64,000 nucleotides of DNA, taken from Actinomadura sp. KC06. GTDB taxonomy: Bacteria > Actinomycetota > Actinomycetes > Streptosporangiales > Streptosporangiaceae. This document shows positions 31,787 through 40,914 of this stretch, piece by piece; the stretch's first letter is position 1; each line of letters starts with the position of its first letter. Both the position numbers and the translations under genes were made by a program. The notes below the pieces were generated by a model. The model was not told the DNA's origin and searched no databases. It saw nothing but the letters and a program-made list of their open reading frames with translations. The stretch covers positions 1 to 64,000 of the forward strand of contig NZ_SMKT01000032.1 in NCBI RefSeq assembly GCF_004348735.1, in the 5' to 3' direction.

Positions 31787-32508
31787 CGGTCCGCGTCGGG
31801 ATCGTGGTGCCGTCCGCGAACCCCACCGTCGAGCCCGAGACCCGGCGGCTGCTGCCGCCGGGCGTCGTCCCGTACGTCGCGCGGATGGCGGCGCCGCGCG
31901 GCCTGGACCTGCGCGCCCGCCTCGACTGGTACCGGGACAACGCCGGGGAGGCGATCGAGACCCTGTCCGGGCTCGACCTGGCCGCCGTCCTCGTCGCCTG
32001 CACCGGCGCGACCTACCGCCTCGGGCCGGACGGCGACCGGCAGTGGTCGGACGCGCTCGCGCAGCGGTCCGGCGTCCCCGTCGTCACCTCGGCGGGCGGC
32101 CTGGTCCGCGCGCTGCACACCGCCGACATCCGCCGCGTATCTGTCGTTTCGCCGTACCCGTCTTGGCTCACCGACGAGTGCGCGGGGTTCTGGCGTGCCG
32201 CCGGGATGAAGGTGGACGTGCACGAGATCAAGGGCGGCCGTCCGATCTACGCCACGGGCGCCGACGACGTCCGCGACGCGATGCGGGCCGCACTGGACTC
32301 CGGCACGGCCGGGCCGGGGCATGCCGCCGTGGTCGCGGGGACCGGTGCCGCCAGCCTCGACGTGCTGGACGAGCTGACCCCGTCCAGTTCACTACTGCTG
32401 TCGTCCAACCTGGCCGGGACGTGGGCACTGGTGCACGCGGCGGACGCGCCGTCCGCGCTCACATCCGCGACGGGAGCGCTCGCCCGGCTCACCGAGGAGG
32501 CCGGATGA
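31783..32508 (+). CDS. Asp/Glu racemase-superfamily protein (maleate isomerase/arylmalonate decarboxylase-like)
   Basis: 241 residues. Opening VGIVVPSANPTVEPE is the maleate isomerase/arylmalonate decarboxylase signature. The first catalytic Cys is present in VACTGATY (about 73); the second Cys position reads VVAGTGAAS (about 186), a Gly. Racemases and maleate isomerases use both Cys; arylmalonate decarboxylase keeps only the second. A protein with only the first might be a decarboxylase or isomerase of opposite geometry. GTG start, 4-bp overlap with both neighbours. Confidence 0.83.
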   Translation: MTVRVGIVVPSANPTVEPETRRLLPPGVVPYVARMAAPRGLDLRARLDWYRDNAGEAIETLSGLDLAAVLVACTGATYRLGPDGDRQWSDALAQRSGVPVVTSAGGLVRALHTADIRRVSVVSPYPSWLTDECAGFWRAAGMKVDVHEIKGGRPIYATGADDVRDAMRAALDSGTAGPGHAAVVAGTGAASLDVLDELTPSSSLLLSSNLAGTWALVHAADAPSALTSATGALARLTEEAG

Positions 32509-33713
32509 CCGCGCCCGTGATCGTCGTCGGGGCGGGGCCGGTCGGCCTGGCCGCCGCGCTCGCCCTGGCCGCCGAGCAGGTGCCGGTCACCGTGCTGGAG
32601 GCCGAGCGGGCCGGGGTCGGCAAGGAATGGCGCGGCTCGACGCTGCACCCGCCGACCCTCGCGCTGCTCGACCGGATCGGCGCCGCCGCCGACGCCGTCG
32701 CGCACGGGGTCCGGGTGGACCGGCTCCAGTTCCGCGACCTCCAACTGCCCGACCGCGCCACCTTCTCCTACAGCGTGCTGGAGGGCCGGACGCCGTTCCC
32801 GTTCCGCGTCCAGTACGAGCAGTACAAGCTGCTGCGGCTGCTGCGCGAGCTGGCCGAGGCGTCCCCGCACGTGGACCTGCGCCACGAGCACCGCGTCACC
32901 GGGCTGACCGGCGCGGACGACGGGGCGGCGGACGCGACCGTGACGCTGGCCGACGGCACGCGCCTGACCGGGCCGTACGTCGTCGCCGCCGACGGTGCGC
33001 ACAGCGCGCTGCGCAAGCTCGCCGGGATCGGCTTCCCCGGCGACACCTACCCGTCGCAGAGCCTGGTCGCCGCCACGCCGTTCCCCTTCGAGGACGTCGT
33101 GGACGACCTCGGCCCCATCTCCTATTGGAGCGGTCCCAACGGGCGGCTGTCACTCATCCGCACCCCGGACGTGTGGCGCGTCGCAACCAGCACCACGGTC
33201 GACGCCGCCGCGTCCGCCGAAGGGACCGGCGGGACCCACCCCGAACTGGCCGCCGCCCTCGACCTGCTCGTCGGGGATCGGAGCTGGGCCGCGAACCCGC
33301 TCCAGCAGCATCAGCTGTACCGCAGCCACCAGCGGGTGGCCGACCGGTTCCGCGCCGGCCGGCTGCTGCTGGCGGGCGACGCCGCCCACCTGTCCAGCAC
33401 GACCGGCGGGATGGGGCTGAACTCCGGCGTCCACGACGCGTTCGACCTCGCCGCCCGGCTCGGCCCCGCGCTGCGGGCGGGCGGCGACGGCGAGGCCGAG
33501 GCGGGCGCGTACGCCGCCGCCCGCCGGGATGCCGCCGTCCGCGTCGTCCAGCCGGCGACCCGGACCGTCCGCGCGGGCGTCGACGCGACCGGCCGGGACG
33601 CCCGCCTCGCGCGCCTCCGGGATCTGGCCGCGACCGCCGCCGACCCGGCGGCGGCACTCCGCCACGTGAGCGCCATGAGCATGCTCGACGCAGTCGAAGG
33701 AGCGAGCCGTTGA
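32505..33713 (+). CDS. Group A FAD-dependent monooxygenase
   Basis: 402 residues. N-terminal VIVVGAGPVGLAAALALA (GxGxxG), FAD/NADPH motif YVVAADGAHSALRK (DG motif) and C-terminal LLLAGDAAHLSSTTGGMGLNSGVHD (GD motif). This is the aromatic-hydroxylase type (PHBH/MhpA-like): NAD(P)H- and O2-dependent hydroxylation. The substrate is unknown, probably a ring acid or phenol. Shorter than three-domain phenol hydroxylases. It overlaps both neighbours, so is co-translated with the racemase-like and ALDH genes. Confidence 0.9.
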   Translation: MTAPVIVVGAGPVGLAAALALAAEQVPVTVLEAERAGVGKEWRGSTLHPPTLALLDRIGAAADAVAHGVRVDRLQFRDLQLPDRATFSYSVLEGRTPFPFRVQYEQYKLLRLLRELAEASPHVDLRHEHRVTGLTGADDGAADATVTLADGTRLTGPYVVAADGAHSALRKLAGIGFPGDTYPSQSLVAATPFPFEDVVDDLGPISYWSGPNGRLSLIRTPDVWRVATSTTVDAAASAEGTGGTHPELAAALDLLVGDRSWAANPLQQHQLYRSHQRVADRFRAGRLLLAGDAAHLSSTTGGMGLNSGVHDAFDLAARLGPALRAGGDGEAEAGAYAAARRDAAVRVVQPATRTVRAGVDATGRDARLARLRDLAATAADPAAALRHVSAMSMLDAVEGASR

Positions 33714-35131
33714 CCGCCGTCCTGTCGCCGATCACGGGCGAGCTGATCGAGGACGTCCCCGCGACGACGCCGAGCGGCCTGGACGCCGTCCTCCGCGCCG
33801 CCGAGGACGCCGCGCCGCGCTGGCGGGACGTACCGGCGTCCGAGCGCGGCCGTCTTCTGGTGGAGGTCGGCCGCCGGATGCGGGCGCGCGCCGCCGAGAT
33901 CGCCGAGCTGGAGACGCTGAACACCGGCAAGCTGCCGGCCGACACGCGCCGCGAGGCCGAGCGGGCGGCCGCGTGCTTCGAGTACTACGGCGGCTGGGCG
34001 GACAAGGCGCACGGCACGGTCGTGCCGGTCTCGGGCCCGTTCCACACCTACACGACGCGCGAGCCGTACGGGGTGGTCGCGGGCATCATCCCGTGGAACG
34101 TCCCGTACTTCTTCGCCGCGAAGAAGATCGCGCCCGCGCTGGCGTTCGGGAACGCCGTCGTCCTCAAGCCCGCCGCCGAGACCCCGCTGACCGCGCTGCT
34201 CCTCGGCCGGATCGTCGCCGAGGTCCTCGCCGAGGCGGGGCATCCGGAGAGTGTCGCGCAGGTCGTCCACGGCGGCGGAGACCTCGGCCGCGCGCTCGTC
34301 GAGGACCCGCGCGTCCGGCTGGTGGTGTTCACCGGCTCGGACGCCACCGGCGCCCGGGTCGGCGCCGCCGCGGCCGCGCACTTCGCCCCGTCCGCGCTCG
34401 AACTGGGCGGCAAGTCCCCTCAGCTCGTGTTCGCCGACGCCGACCTGGACGCCGCGGCGGACGGGATCGTCGAGGGCTTCACCGGGTCGTGCGGGCAGAT
34501 GTGCATCGCCGGATCGCGCCTGTACGTGCAGCGCGAGGCGTTCCCCGACGTCCTGGACCGCGTCGCGCGGCGCGTCGAGAAGCTGCGCGTCGGGGACCCG
34601 CGCGTGCCCGGCGTCCAGGTCGGGCCGCAGGTCACCGCCGCCCAGGCCGCCAAGACCCGCGCGTTCGTCGGTGACGGCGCCGCGCGGGGCGCGCACATCG
34701 TCGCCCAGGCCGCGACGCCTGACGAACCTGAGCTGGCGGGCGGCAACTGGGTCGCGCCGACCGTTTTCAGCGGCGTCGCCGCCGGGGACCCGCTGCTCAC
34801 CGAGGAGGTCTTCGGGCCGGTGCTGTGCGCTGAGCCGTTCGACGGCGAGGACGACGCCGTCCGCCTCGCCCACGACACCCGGTTCGGGCTCGGCGCGGGC
34901 GTGTGGACCGGCGATCCGGGGCGGGCCCACCGCCTCGCCGGCGCGCTCCGCGTCGGGACGGTCTGGGTGAACACGTACCGCGTCCTGTCCGACCTGGTGC
35001 CGTTCGGCGGGGTCGGCGCGTCCGGGTACGGGCGCGAGGGCGGGACCGACGCCGTCCACCTCTACACCTGGACCAAGAGCGTGTGGCTCTCCACCTCCCC
35101 CGGCGTGCCCGCCGGTTACCGGAAGGAGTGA
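33710..35131 (+). CDS. Aldehyde dehydrogenase
   Basis: 473 residues, complete ALDH. Seen: GIIPWNVPYFFAAKK, FTGSDATGARVG, the base motif LELGGKSPQ, cysteine loop GSCGQMCIAGSRL, EEVFGPVLCA and PFGGVGASGYGREGG. It is of the betaine-aldehyde/semialdehyde type and oxidises an aldehyde with NAD+. TTG start at 33710, supported by AAGGAG seven bases upstream and the overlap with the preceding stop (TTGA). Confidence 0.92.
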   Translation: MTAVLSPITGELIEDVPATTPSGLDAVLRAAEDAAPRWRDVPASERGRLLVEVGRRMRARAAEIAELETLNTGKLPADTRREAERAAACFEYYGGWADKAHGTVVPVSGPFHTYTTREPYGVVAGIIPWNVPYFFAAKKIAPALAFGNAVVLKPAAETPLTALLLGRIVAEVLAEAGHPESVAQVVHGGGDLGRALVEDPRVRLVVFTGSDATGARVGAAAAAHFAPSALELGGKSPQLVFADADLDAAADGIVEGFTGSCGQMCIAGSRLYVQREAFPDVLDRVARRVEKLRVGDPRVPGVQVGPQVTAAQAAKTRAFVGDGAARGAHIVAQAATPDEPELAGGNWVAPTVFSGVAAGDPLLTEEVFGPVLCAEPFDGEDDAVRLAHDTRFGLGAGVWTGDPGRAHRLAGALRVGTVWVNTYRVLSDLVPFGGVGASGYGREGGTDAVHLYTWTKSVWLSTSPGVPAGYRKE

Positions 35132-35132
35132 G

Positions 35133-36614
35133 ATGCGTCCCGCACTCGCGCCCGAGATCGCGCACCGCGACGGCGTCTTCGTGGACGGGAAGGTCGTCCC
35201 GGCACGGTCCCGCGCGGTGGTCGAGGTCGTCTCGCCGTCCGACGGGACGGTCGTCGGGAGCGTCCCGGACGGGTCCGCCGCCGACGTGGACGCGGCCGTC
35301 GCGTCCGCCCGCGCCGCCTTCCAGGACCCGCGCGGCTGGCGGAGCTGGGAGCCCGCGGACCGCGCCGCCGCGATGGAGCGGCTCGCCGACCTGGTCCAGG
35401 AGCGCGACGCCGAGCTGACCGTCCTGCTCGCCCACGAGATCGGGCGCCCGGTCGGCGGCGCGCCCGGACGCGCGAACCGCGCCTCGGAACTGCTGCGCTA
35501 CTACGCGGCGATGGCCCGCTCGCTCGTCGTGGACGAGCTGCGCCCGGTCCCCGAACCGCGGGGCCCGGGCAGCGTCAGGCGGTCGATCGTGCGGCGCGGC
35601 CCGCGCGGGGTGACGGCGGCGATCGTGCCCTACAACGGGACGCTCCCCATGGGCATGTACAAGATCGGACCGACCCTCGCGCTAGGCGGTACGGTGGTGC
35701 TGAAACCGCCACCTCAGGCACCGCTGGAGGCCTTCCTGTTCGCCGAGTGCGCCGCCGCGGCCGGTCTTCCTCCGGGCGTCGTCAACGTGGTCACCGGCGG
35801 GCGCGAGACGGGTGAGGCCCTCGTCGGGCATCCGGGCGTCGACATCGTCGGGTTCACCGGCTCGTCCGAGGCGGGACGGCGCATCGCCGCACGCTGCGCC
35901 GAGACGCTCACTCCCGTGGTCCTCGAACTCGGCGGGAAGTCCGCCGCCGTCCTGCTGGACGACGCCGACCTCGACCGCTTCGCCGCGGCGCTCCCCTTCC
36001 TCGCCTACACCTTCAGCGGGCAGAACTGCTTCATCCAGAGCCGCGTCATCGTCCCGCGCCCGCTGCTCGCGGAGGTCGCCGACCGCGTCGCCGCGGTGTC
36101 GGAGTCGCTGCCCGTCGGCGACCCGTTCGACCCCGCGACCCGGCTCGGCCCGCTCATCTCGGCCGCGCACCGCGACCGCGTCGAGGGGCTGATCGCGTCG
36201 GGCCTGGCCGAGGGCGCCCGGCTGGTGTCCGGCGGGAAGCGTCCGCCCGATCTGGACGCCGGGTTCTACCTGACGCCCGCCGTGCTGACCGACGCGCGCA
36301 GCGGCATGCGGATCTGCCAGGAGGAGGTCTTCGGGCCCGTGGTGACGCTCATCCCCGCCTCCGACGAGGACGAGGCCGTCGCCATCGCGAACGACACCGA
36401 TTACGGCCTGGCAGGCTCGGTGTGGAGCGCCGACGAGTCCCGCGCCCTCGCCGTGGCGGCGCGCCTGGACACCGGAACGGTCGGCATCAACGGGTTCGGC
36501 TTCAACACCGCCGCGCCGTTCGCGGGACGCCGGTCGAGCGGGCTCGGCACGGAACTCGGGCCCGAGGGGTTCGAGGCGTATGTCCAGTACCAGAGCTTCC
36601 ACATGGTGGGGTGA
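35133..36614 (+). CDS. Aldehyde dehydrogenase
   Basis: 493 residues, complete ALDH, moderately related to the preceding one. Seen: AAIVPYNGTLPMGMYKIG (Tyr-Asn instead of the usual Trp-Asn), GFTGSSEAGRRIA, LELGGKSAAV, cysteine loop YTFSGQNCFIQSR and EEVFGPVVTL. The start is ATG one base after the previous stop, with GGAAGGAG before it. Two adjacent ALDHs suggest either successive aldehyde oxidations or a hetero-oligomer. Confidence 0.92.
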   Translation: MRPALAPEIAHRDGVFVDGKVVPARSRAVVEVVSPSDGTVVGSVPDGSAADVDAAVASARAAFQDPRGWRSWEPADRAAAMERLADLVQERDAELTVLLAHEIGRPVGGAPGRANRASELLRYYAAMARSLVVDELRPVPEPRGPGSVRRSIVRRGPRGVTAAIVPYNGTLPMGMYKIGPTLALGGTVVLKPPPQAPLEAFLFAECAAAAGLPPGVVNVVTGGRETGEALVGHPGVDIVGFTGSSEAGRRIAARCAETLTPVVLELGGKSAAVLLDDADLDRFAAALPFLAYTFSGQNCFIQSRVIVPRPLLAEVADRVAAVSESLPVGDPFDPATRLGPLISAAHRDRVEGLIASGLAEGARLVSGGKRPPDLDAGFYLTPAVLTDARSGMRICQEEVFGPVVTLIPASDEDEAVAIANDTDYGLAGSVWSADESRALAVAARLDTGTVGINGFGFNTAAPFAGRRSSGLGTELGPEGFEAYVQYQSFHMVG

Positions 36615-36619
36615 ACGGG

Positions 36620-37447
36620 ATGTCCACTGTGCGCGTCAACGACGGCGCCGGCAGCGCCGAACCGGTCAAGGGGCAGACGGTCACGGGAATCGACAGGGTT
36701 CTCGACATCCTCATCTTCCTCGGCGAGGCGGAGCAGCCCACGCTCGGCGTCACCGAGATCGCCGAAGGGCTCGGGCTGTCCAAGGCGGTCGTGCACCGCG
36801 GCCTGACGAGCTGCCGCGCCAAGGGCTTCATCACGTTCCATCCGTCGACGCGCCGGTACAGCCTCGGCCCGCGGATCGTCAGCCTCGCGCTCGGCTACCT
36901 CGACCGCATCGACATCCGCGCCGAGGCGCGTCCGGTCCTCACGCGCCTGTCGCAGGAGACCCAGGAGACGGCGACGCTCTCCACCCGCTCGGGCTGGCAC
37001 CGCGTCTACGTCGACCAGGTCACCCCCGACCGCGACGTGAAGATGATGGTGCAGCTCGGTGCGGCGTTCCCGCTGCACGCGGGCGCGTCGTCCAAGGCGT
37101 TCCTGGCGTTCCTGGATCCCGCCGAACGCGAGCAGTACCTGGCGTCGCAGCCGATGAGCAAGCTGACCGGCAACACCATCACCCAGCCGCCCACACTGCG
37201 CGACGAGCTGGCCCACATCGCCGAGGTCGGTTACGCGATCTCCTTCGGCGAGCGGGATCCGAGCGCGGGCTCGGTGGCCGCGCCGGTGTTCGGGCCCACC
37301 GGGGCGCCGCTCGCCGTGATCTCGATCGCCGGTCCGCTGGAGCGGTTCCGCGGGGAGGTCGACCGGCTGGTGGAGCTGCTGCAGGAGGCCGCCGCGACCC
37401 TGACCGAACGGGTCGGCGGACGGCCCGACGGCGCGTCCCCGGAATGA
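36620..37447 (+). CDS. IclR-family transcriptional regulator 3
   Basis: 275 residues. Winged helix-turn-helix (LGVTEIAEGLGLSKAVVHRG) and effector domain (RVYVDQVTPDRDVKMMVQLG, PLHAGASSKAFLAFL, GPLERFRGEVDRLVELL). The last turn of the recognition region reads VVHRGL rather than AVHRIL as in IclR 1 and 2, so its DNA preference may differ slightly. Start ATG 36620; an in-frame GTG at 36611 is possible. It is translated inside an operon after the ALDHs and before a VOC gene. Confidence 0.92.
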   Translation: MSTVRVNDGAGSAEPVKGQTVTGIDRVLDILIFLGEAEQPTLGVTEIAEGLGLSKAVVHRGLTSCRAKGFITFHPSTRRYSLGPRIVSLALGYLDRIDIRAEARPVLTRLSQETQETATLSTRSGWHRVYVDQVTPDRDVKMMVQLGAAFPLHAGASSKAFLAFLDPAEREQYLASQPMSKLTGNTITQPPTLRDELAHIAEVGYAISFGERDPSAGSVAAPVFGPTGAPLAVISIAGPLERFRGEVDRLVELLQEAAATLTERVGGRPDGASPE

Positions 37448-38232
37448 TCGCGTCCGTCACCGTCGTCACCGCCGACCTGGACGCCGCCGTCTCCGCGTAC
37501 CGGGACGGCGTCGGTCTGGAGCCGGGCTCTGAGCAGCGGACGTCCGGCGCCCCTCTCCCCGGGCTGGACGGGCGCCGCTCAGTCGTCCTGTCCGGCACCG
37601 GAACGGGCGGCGTGGTCCACGTCGTGGAGCTTCCGGGCGCGCGGACGCCCGAGCCGCTCACGACGCTCGGCTGGGCCGCCGCCGAGATCCTCGTGGCCGA
37701 CGCGGACGAGGCGACCGAGCGGGCCCGCGCCGCCGGGTTGCGCGTCCTGGCCGAGCCGCGTCCGGTCGGGGCGGGCGGCGGGCTGCGGGCCGTGCAGGTC
37801 GCGGGCCCGGCCGGGGAGGCGCTCTATCTGACGCAGGTCGACCGCGCCCCGGCGGGATTCATCTTGCCGCGCCCTCGCGGGCCGGTGGGCCCGGTGTTCA
37901 TCGCCGTCCTCGCGGCCGGCGATCTGGAGACGGCGCGCGGTGCGCTGGAGGCCCGGCTGCCCACGCGGCGGGTGACGGACCATCCGCTGCCGGTCCGGGC
38001 GCTGAACGCGCAGCTCGGCCGTCCGGCCGGAACGCTCCACCGCATCAGCACGCTCCAGCTTCCAGACCGCTGCGCCGTGGAAGTCGATCAGTATCCCGTG
38101 GACGACCCGGCCGTCCGGGCCCGGAGATCTCCGCACGACGGCGGGATCGTCGCCGTCACGCTGCGCGGGGATGGTCCGGGAAAAACGTGGACCGTTCCGG
38201 GCGCGGGCGGCGCGCTGATGGCGTGCGCCTGA
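37444..38232 (+). CDS. Two-domain VOC (glyoxalase/dioxygenase-fold) protein
   Basis: 262 residues. Domain 1 opens IASVTVVTADLDAAVSAYRDGVG, domain 2 about residue 140 with PVGPVFIAVLAAGDLETAR. More diverged than the other three VOC paralogues and lacking the L-x-x-E-L segment. Start ATG 37444 overlaps the IclR stop. Last gene of the unit beginning at 30444. Function unassigned. Confidence 0.82.
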   Translation: MIASVTVVTADLDAAVSAYRDGVGLEPGSEQRTSGAPLPGLDGRRSVVLSGTGTGGVVHVVELPGARTPEPLTTLGWAAAEILVADADEATERARAAGLRVLAEPRPVGAGGGLRAVQVAGPAGEALYLTQVDRAPAGFILPRPRGPVGPVFIAVLAAGDLETARGALEARLPTRRVTDHPLPVRALNAQLGRPAGTLHRISTLQLPDRCAVEVDQYPVDDPAVRARRSPHDGGIVAVTLRGDGPGKTWTVPGAGGALMACA

Positions 38233-38297
38233 TCCGCCCGCGCCGCCGCTCTGCGTAATTCTGGTCTGTTACCTGCATGTTTCTTCTTTTCGAACCC

Positions 38298-38325
38298 TTG
38301 ACACTGTGCCGGACGTCAATCTACC
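38298..38325 (+). promoter_or_regulatory. Sigma-70-like promoter of the oligopeptide-type importer operon
   Basis: -35 TTGACA at 38298-38303 and weak -10 TCTACC at 38320-38325 (spacer 16). The surrounding 38270-38365 is notably AT-richer than the genes. A GTTCC half-site (38326-38330) directly follows the -10. Confidence 0.45.
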
Positions 38326-38346
38326 GTTCCACTGAGCGATTTTATT

Positions 38347-38363
38347 GTTCCGTTCAGTGGAAC
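38347..38363. promoter_or_regulatory. IclR-like operator, perfect arms
   Basis: GTTCC GTTCAGT GGAAC, about 20-40 bp downstream of the promoter and 15 bp before the GTG of the substrate-binding lipoprotein. An upstream half-site GTTCC-ACTGAGC (38326) shares the arm and centre of the other sites. Confidence 0.65.
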
Positions 38364-38377
38364 AAATGGAGGGCCTG

Positions 38378-39910
38378 GTGGGCAGAAGCATTGCAGTGCG
38401 GGGCGGCATGGCCCTCGTCCTGGGAATGGCGGCGCTCAGCGCCTGCGGCGGCTCCGGGACCGCCGGCGCGCAGACGCTGAAGATCGGTGTCGACTCGCTT
38501 CCGGCGTCCCAGGGCAACCCGTTCAACTCCGCGGTCTCCCCCGGCATCTACACCTACGCCGCGATCTACGACCCGCTGACGTTCGTGGACGACACCGGCC
38601 AGGTGAAGCCGTGGCTGGCGACCGAATGGAAGAACACCTCCGACACCACATGGACTTTCACGCTCCGTGACGGCGTCGAGTTCTCCAACGGCGAGAAGCT
38701 GACGGCCCAGGGCGTCGCGGACGTCGTGAACTTCCTGAAGCAGAATCCCGAGGCCAAGCGGTCGGTCGTGTCCAACGACCTGGCGACGGTCAAGTCCGCC
38801 AAGGCGGCCGACGCGAAGACGGTCGAGATCACCACGGCCGTCCCTGACCCGGTGCTGCCGAACAAGGTGACCGAGCTGATGATCCCGGCGCCGAAGGCCC
38901 TCGCCGCGGGCGGCGTGAAGGGCATCGCCGCCAAGCCGGTCGGGACGGGACCGTTCCAGGTCAAGAACTGGGGCGGCAACAAGATCACCCTCACCGCGTT
39001 CGAGAAGTCCTGGCGCGCGCCGAAGGAGGCGGGCCTGGAGATCCAGGCGATGCAGGACCCCGCCTCCCGGCTGCAGGCCCTGCAGTCCGGCCAGGTGGAC
39101 CTCATCACCGGCGTCTCGCCCGACCAGGTCGACCAGATGAAGGGGTCGATCCAGGCGGAGGTCAACCCGGGCAACCAGGTCATGTCGCTGGCGTTCCGCA
39201 CCGTCAAGGGCAAGGACCCGGTCGATTCGCCGCTCACCGACAAGAAGGTCCGGCAGGCCCTCAACTACGCGGTGAACAAGCAGGCGATCACCGACAACCT
39301 GCTGCTCGGCAAGGCCAAGCCGGTCGGCCAGGGCCCGACGGAGAAGGTGCGCGGCCACAACCCGGACGTGCAGGCGTACCCGCACGACCCCGCCAAGGCC
39401 AAGGCGCTGCTGACCGAGGCCGGGCACCCGAAGGGCTTCGCGATGAGCGCGGACGTCGTCGTCGGCGCCTTCCCCGGAGACGCCGACATCTACCAGTCGG
39501 TCAAGCAGGATCTCGCCAAGGTCGGCGTGAACCTCACGCTCAACCAGATGACGTTCCCGACATGGCTGCAGAACTACACGGGCAACACCTGGAAGACGCA
39601 GGCGTTCGGCCTCTCCTGGAACGCGCTGCCCACCATGGACGCGGGCCGGGCCATGACCAACTTCACCTGCCTGCGCCCGTCGACGTTCTTCTGCGACAAG
39701 CCGACCGCCGACCACCTCTCGGCCGCCCTCACCGACATGGACGGGCAGAAGCGCGACGAGCAGCTCCGCAAGGTCGTCGCCGAGATGCACGACAACCCGC
39801 CGGCGCTGTTCCTGGTGCACCAGATCACGATCGTCGGCAAGTCCTCGTCCCTTGAGGGCGCCAAGGACAACAACCGCTTCTTCCGCTACGACCAGATGGC
39901 CAAGAAGTGA
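38378..39910 (+). CDS. ABC importer substrate-binding lipoprotein (oligopeptide/SBP_bac_5 type)
   Basis: 510 residues. Lipoprotein signal with lipobox LSAC (MGRSIAVRGGMALVLGMAALSACG). Mature SBP_bac_5 fold: YDPLTFVDDTGQVKPWLATEW, WTFTLRDGVEFSNGEKLTAQ, KPVGTGPFQVKNW and VRQALNYAVNKQAI. Such proteins bind peptides, but also nickel, opines, sugars or other organics. GTG 38378 is chosen with GGAGGG upstream; ATG 38366 is also in frame, but an upstream TTG (38345) lies in the operator. First gene of a five-gene importer operon. Confidence 0.92.
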   Translation: MGRSIAVRGGMALVLGMAALSACGGSGTAGAQTLKIGVDSLPASQGNPFNSAVSPGIYTYAAIYDPLTFVDDTGQVKPWLATEWKNTSDTTWTFTLRDGVEFSNGEKLTAQGVADVVNFLKQNPEAKRSVVSNDLATVKSAKAADAKTVEITTAVPDPVLPNKVTELMIPAPKALAAGGVKGIAAKPVGTGPFQVKNWGGNKITLTAFEKSWRAPKEAGLEIQAMQDPASRLQALQSGQVDLITGVSPDQVDQMKGSIQAEVNPGNQVMSLAFRTVKGKDPVDSPLTDKKVRQALNYAVNKQAITDNLLLGKAKPVGQGPTEKVRGHNPDVQAYPHDPAKAKALLTEAGHPKGFAMSADVVVGAFPGDADIYQSVKQDLAKVGVNLTLNQMTFPTWLQNYTGNTWKTQAFGLSWNALPTMDAGRAMTNFTCLRPSTFFCDKPTADHLSAALTDMDGQKRDEQLRKVVAEMHDNPPALFLVHQITIVGKSSSLEGAKDNNRFFRYDQMAKK

Positions 39911-40914
39911 CGGACACGGCATCCGTCCCGGCCGCCGCGGGCACCTCCGCGGCGGCCGGGGCGCCGGTCCGCAAAGGGGGACGGGCCGGCAGCCTGGCCC
40001 GGATGCTCGCGTCCCGGCTGGCCCAGCTCGTGGTGCTGCTGTTCGCGGTGTCGACCCTGCTGTTCTTCCTGCTGCGCCTCACCGGCGACCCGGCGACGAC
40101 GCTGGCCGGGCAGGACGCCACCCCGGACCAGGTGGCGGCGGTCCGGGAGCAGTACGGCCTGGACGAGCCGCTCGCCCAGCAGTACGCCACGTTCATCGTC
40201 CGCGCCGCGCAGCTCGACTTCGGGACGTCCGTCCAGTCCGGCGCGGACGCGCTCACCGAGGTGCTGAACCGGCTGCCCGCCACGCTCCAGCTCGCGATGC
40301 TGGCGGTGCTGCTCAACATGCTGATCGCGATCCCGCTCGGCGCGTGGATCGGCGCGCGCCCCGAGGGCCGCGCGCAGTCGGCCGCCTCCGGGCTCGTCTT
40401 CATCGGCCAGGGCATGCCCGGCTACGTCGTCGGGCTCGTGCTCATCCAGATCTTCGCCGTCCAGCTCGGGCTGCTGCCGAGCATCGGCAACGCCACGGCC
40501 TCGGCGGCGATCCTGCCCGCGGTGTCGCTCGCGGCGTTCCTCGTCCCGCGGCTGACCCGCGTCGTGTCGGCCAACGTCGCCGAGACCATGGACGAGGACT
40601 TCGTCCGGACGGCCCGCGCCGCCGGGGCGTCCAGGCGCACCGTCATCCTCCGGCACGTGCTGCCGAACGCCCTGCTCGGCGCCGCCGCGCTCGTCGGCAC
40701 CCAGCTCGCGATCCTGGTCTCCGGCGCGCTGATCATCGAGGTCATCTTCGCGTGGCCGGGCCTCGGCGCGCTGATGATCGACTCGGTGCGGCAGCTCGAC
40801 TTCCCGATCGTGCAGGCCGCCGTGTTCACGATCGCGGGCCTGGTGTTCCTGACGAACACCGCCACCGACGCGCTGCTCGGCGTCCTCGACCCGCGGCTGC
40901 GGGGGCGGCGATGA
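39907..40914 (+). CDS. ABC importer permease (DppB/OppB type)
   Basis: 335 residues; about six membrane helices after a 35-residue Ala/Gly-rich N terminus. Features: TLLFFLLRLTGDPATTLAG (DppB start), DEDFVRTARAAGASRRTVILRHVLPNAL (EAA loop that contacts the ATPases). GTG overlaps the SBP stop by 4 bp. Confidence 0.93.
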   Translation: MTDTASVPAAAGTSAAAGAPVRKGGRAGSLARMLASRLAQLVVLLFAVSTLLFFLLRLTGDPATTLAGQDATPDQVAAVREQYGLDEPLAQQYATFIVRAAQLDFGTSVQSGADALTEVLNRLPATLQLAMLAVLLNMLIAIPLGAWIGARPEGRAQSAASGLVFIGQGMPGYVVGLVLIQIFAVQLGLLPSIGNATASAAILPAVSLAAFLVPRLTRVVSANVAETMDEDFVRTARAAGASRRTVILRHVLPNALLGAAALVGTQLAILVSGALIIEVIFAWPGLGALMIDSVRQLDFPIVQAAVFTIAGLVFLTNTATDALLGVLDPRLRGRR

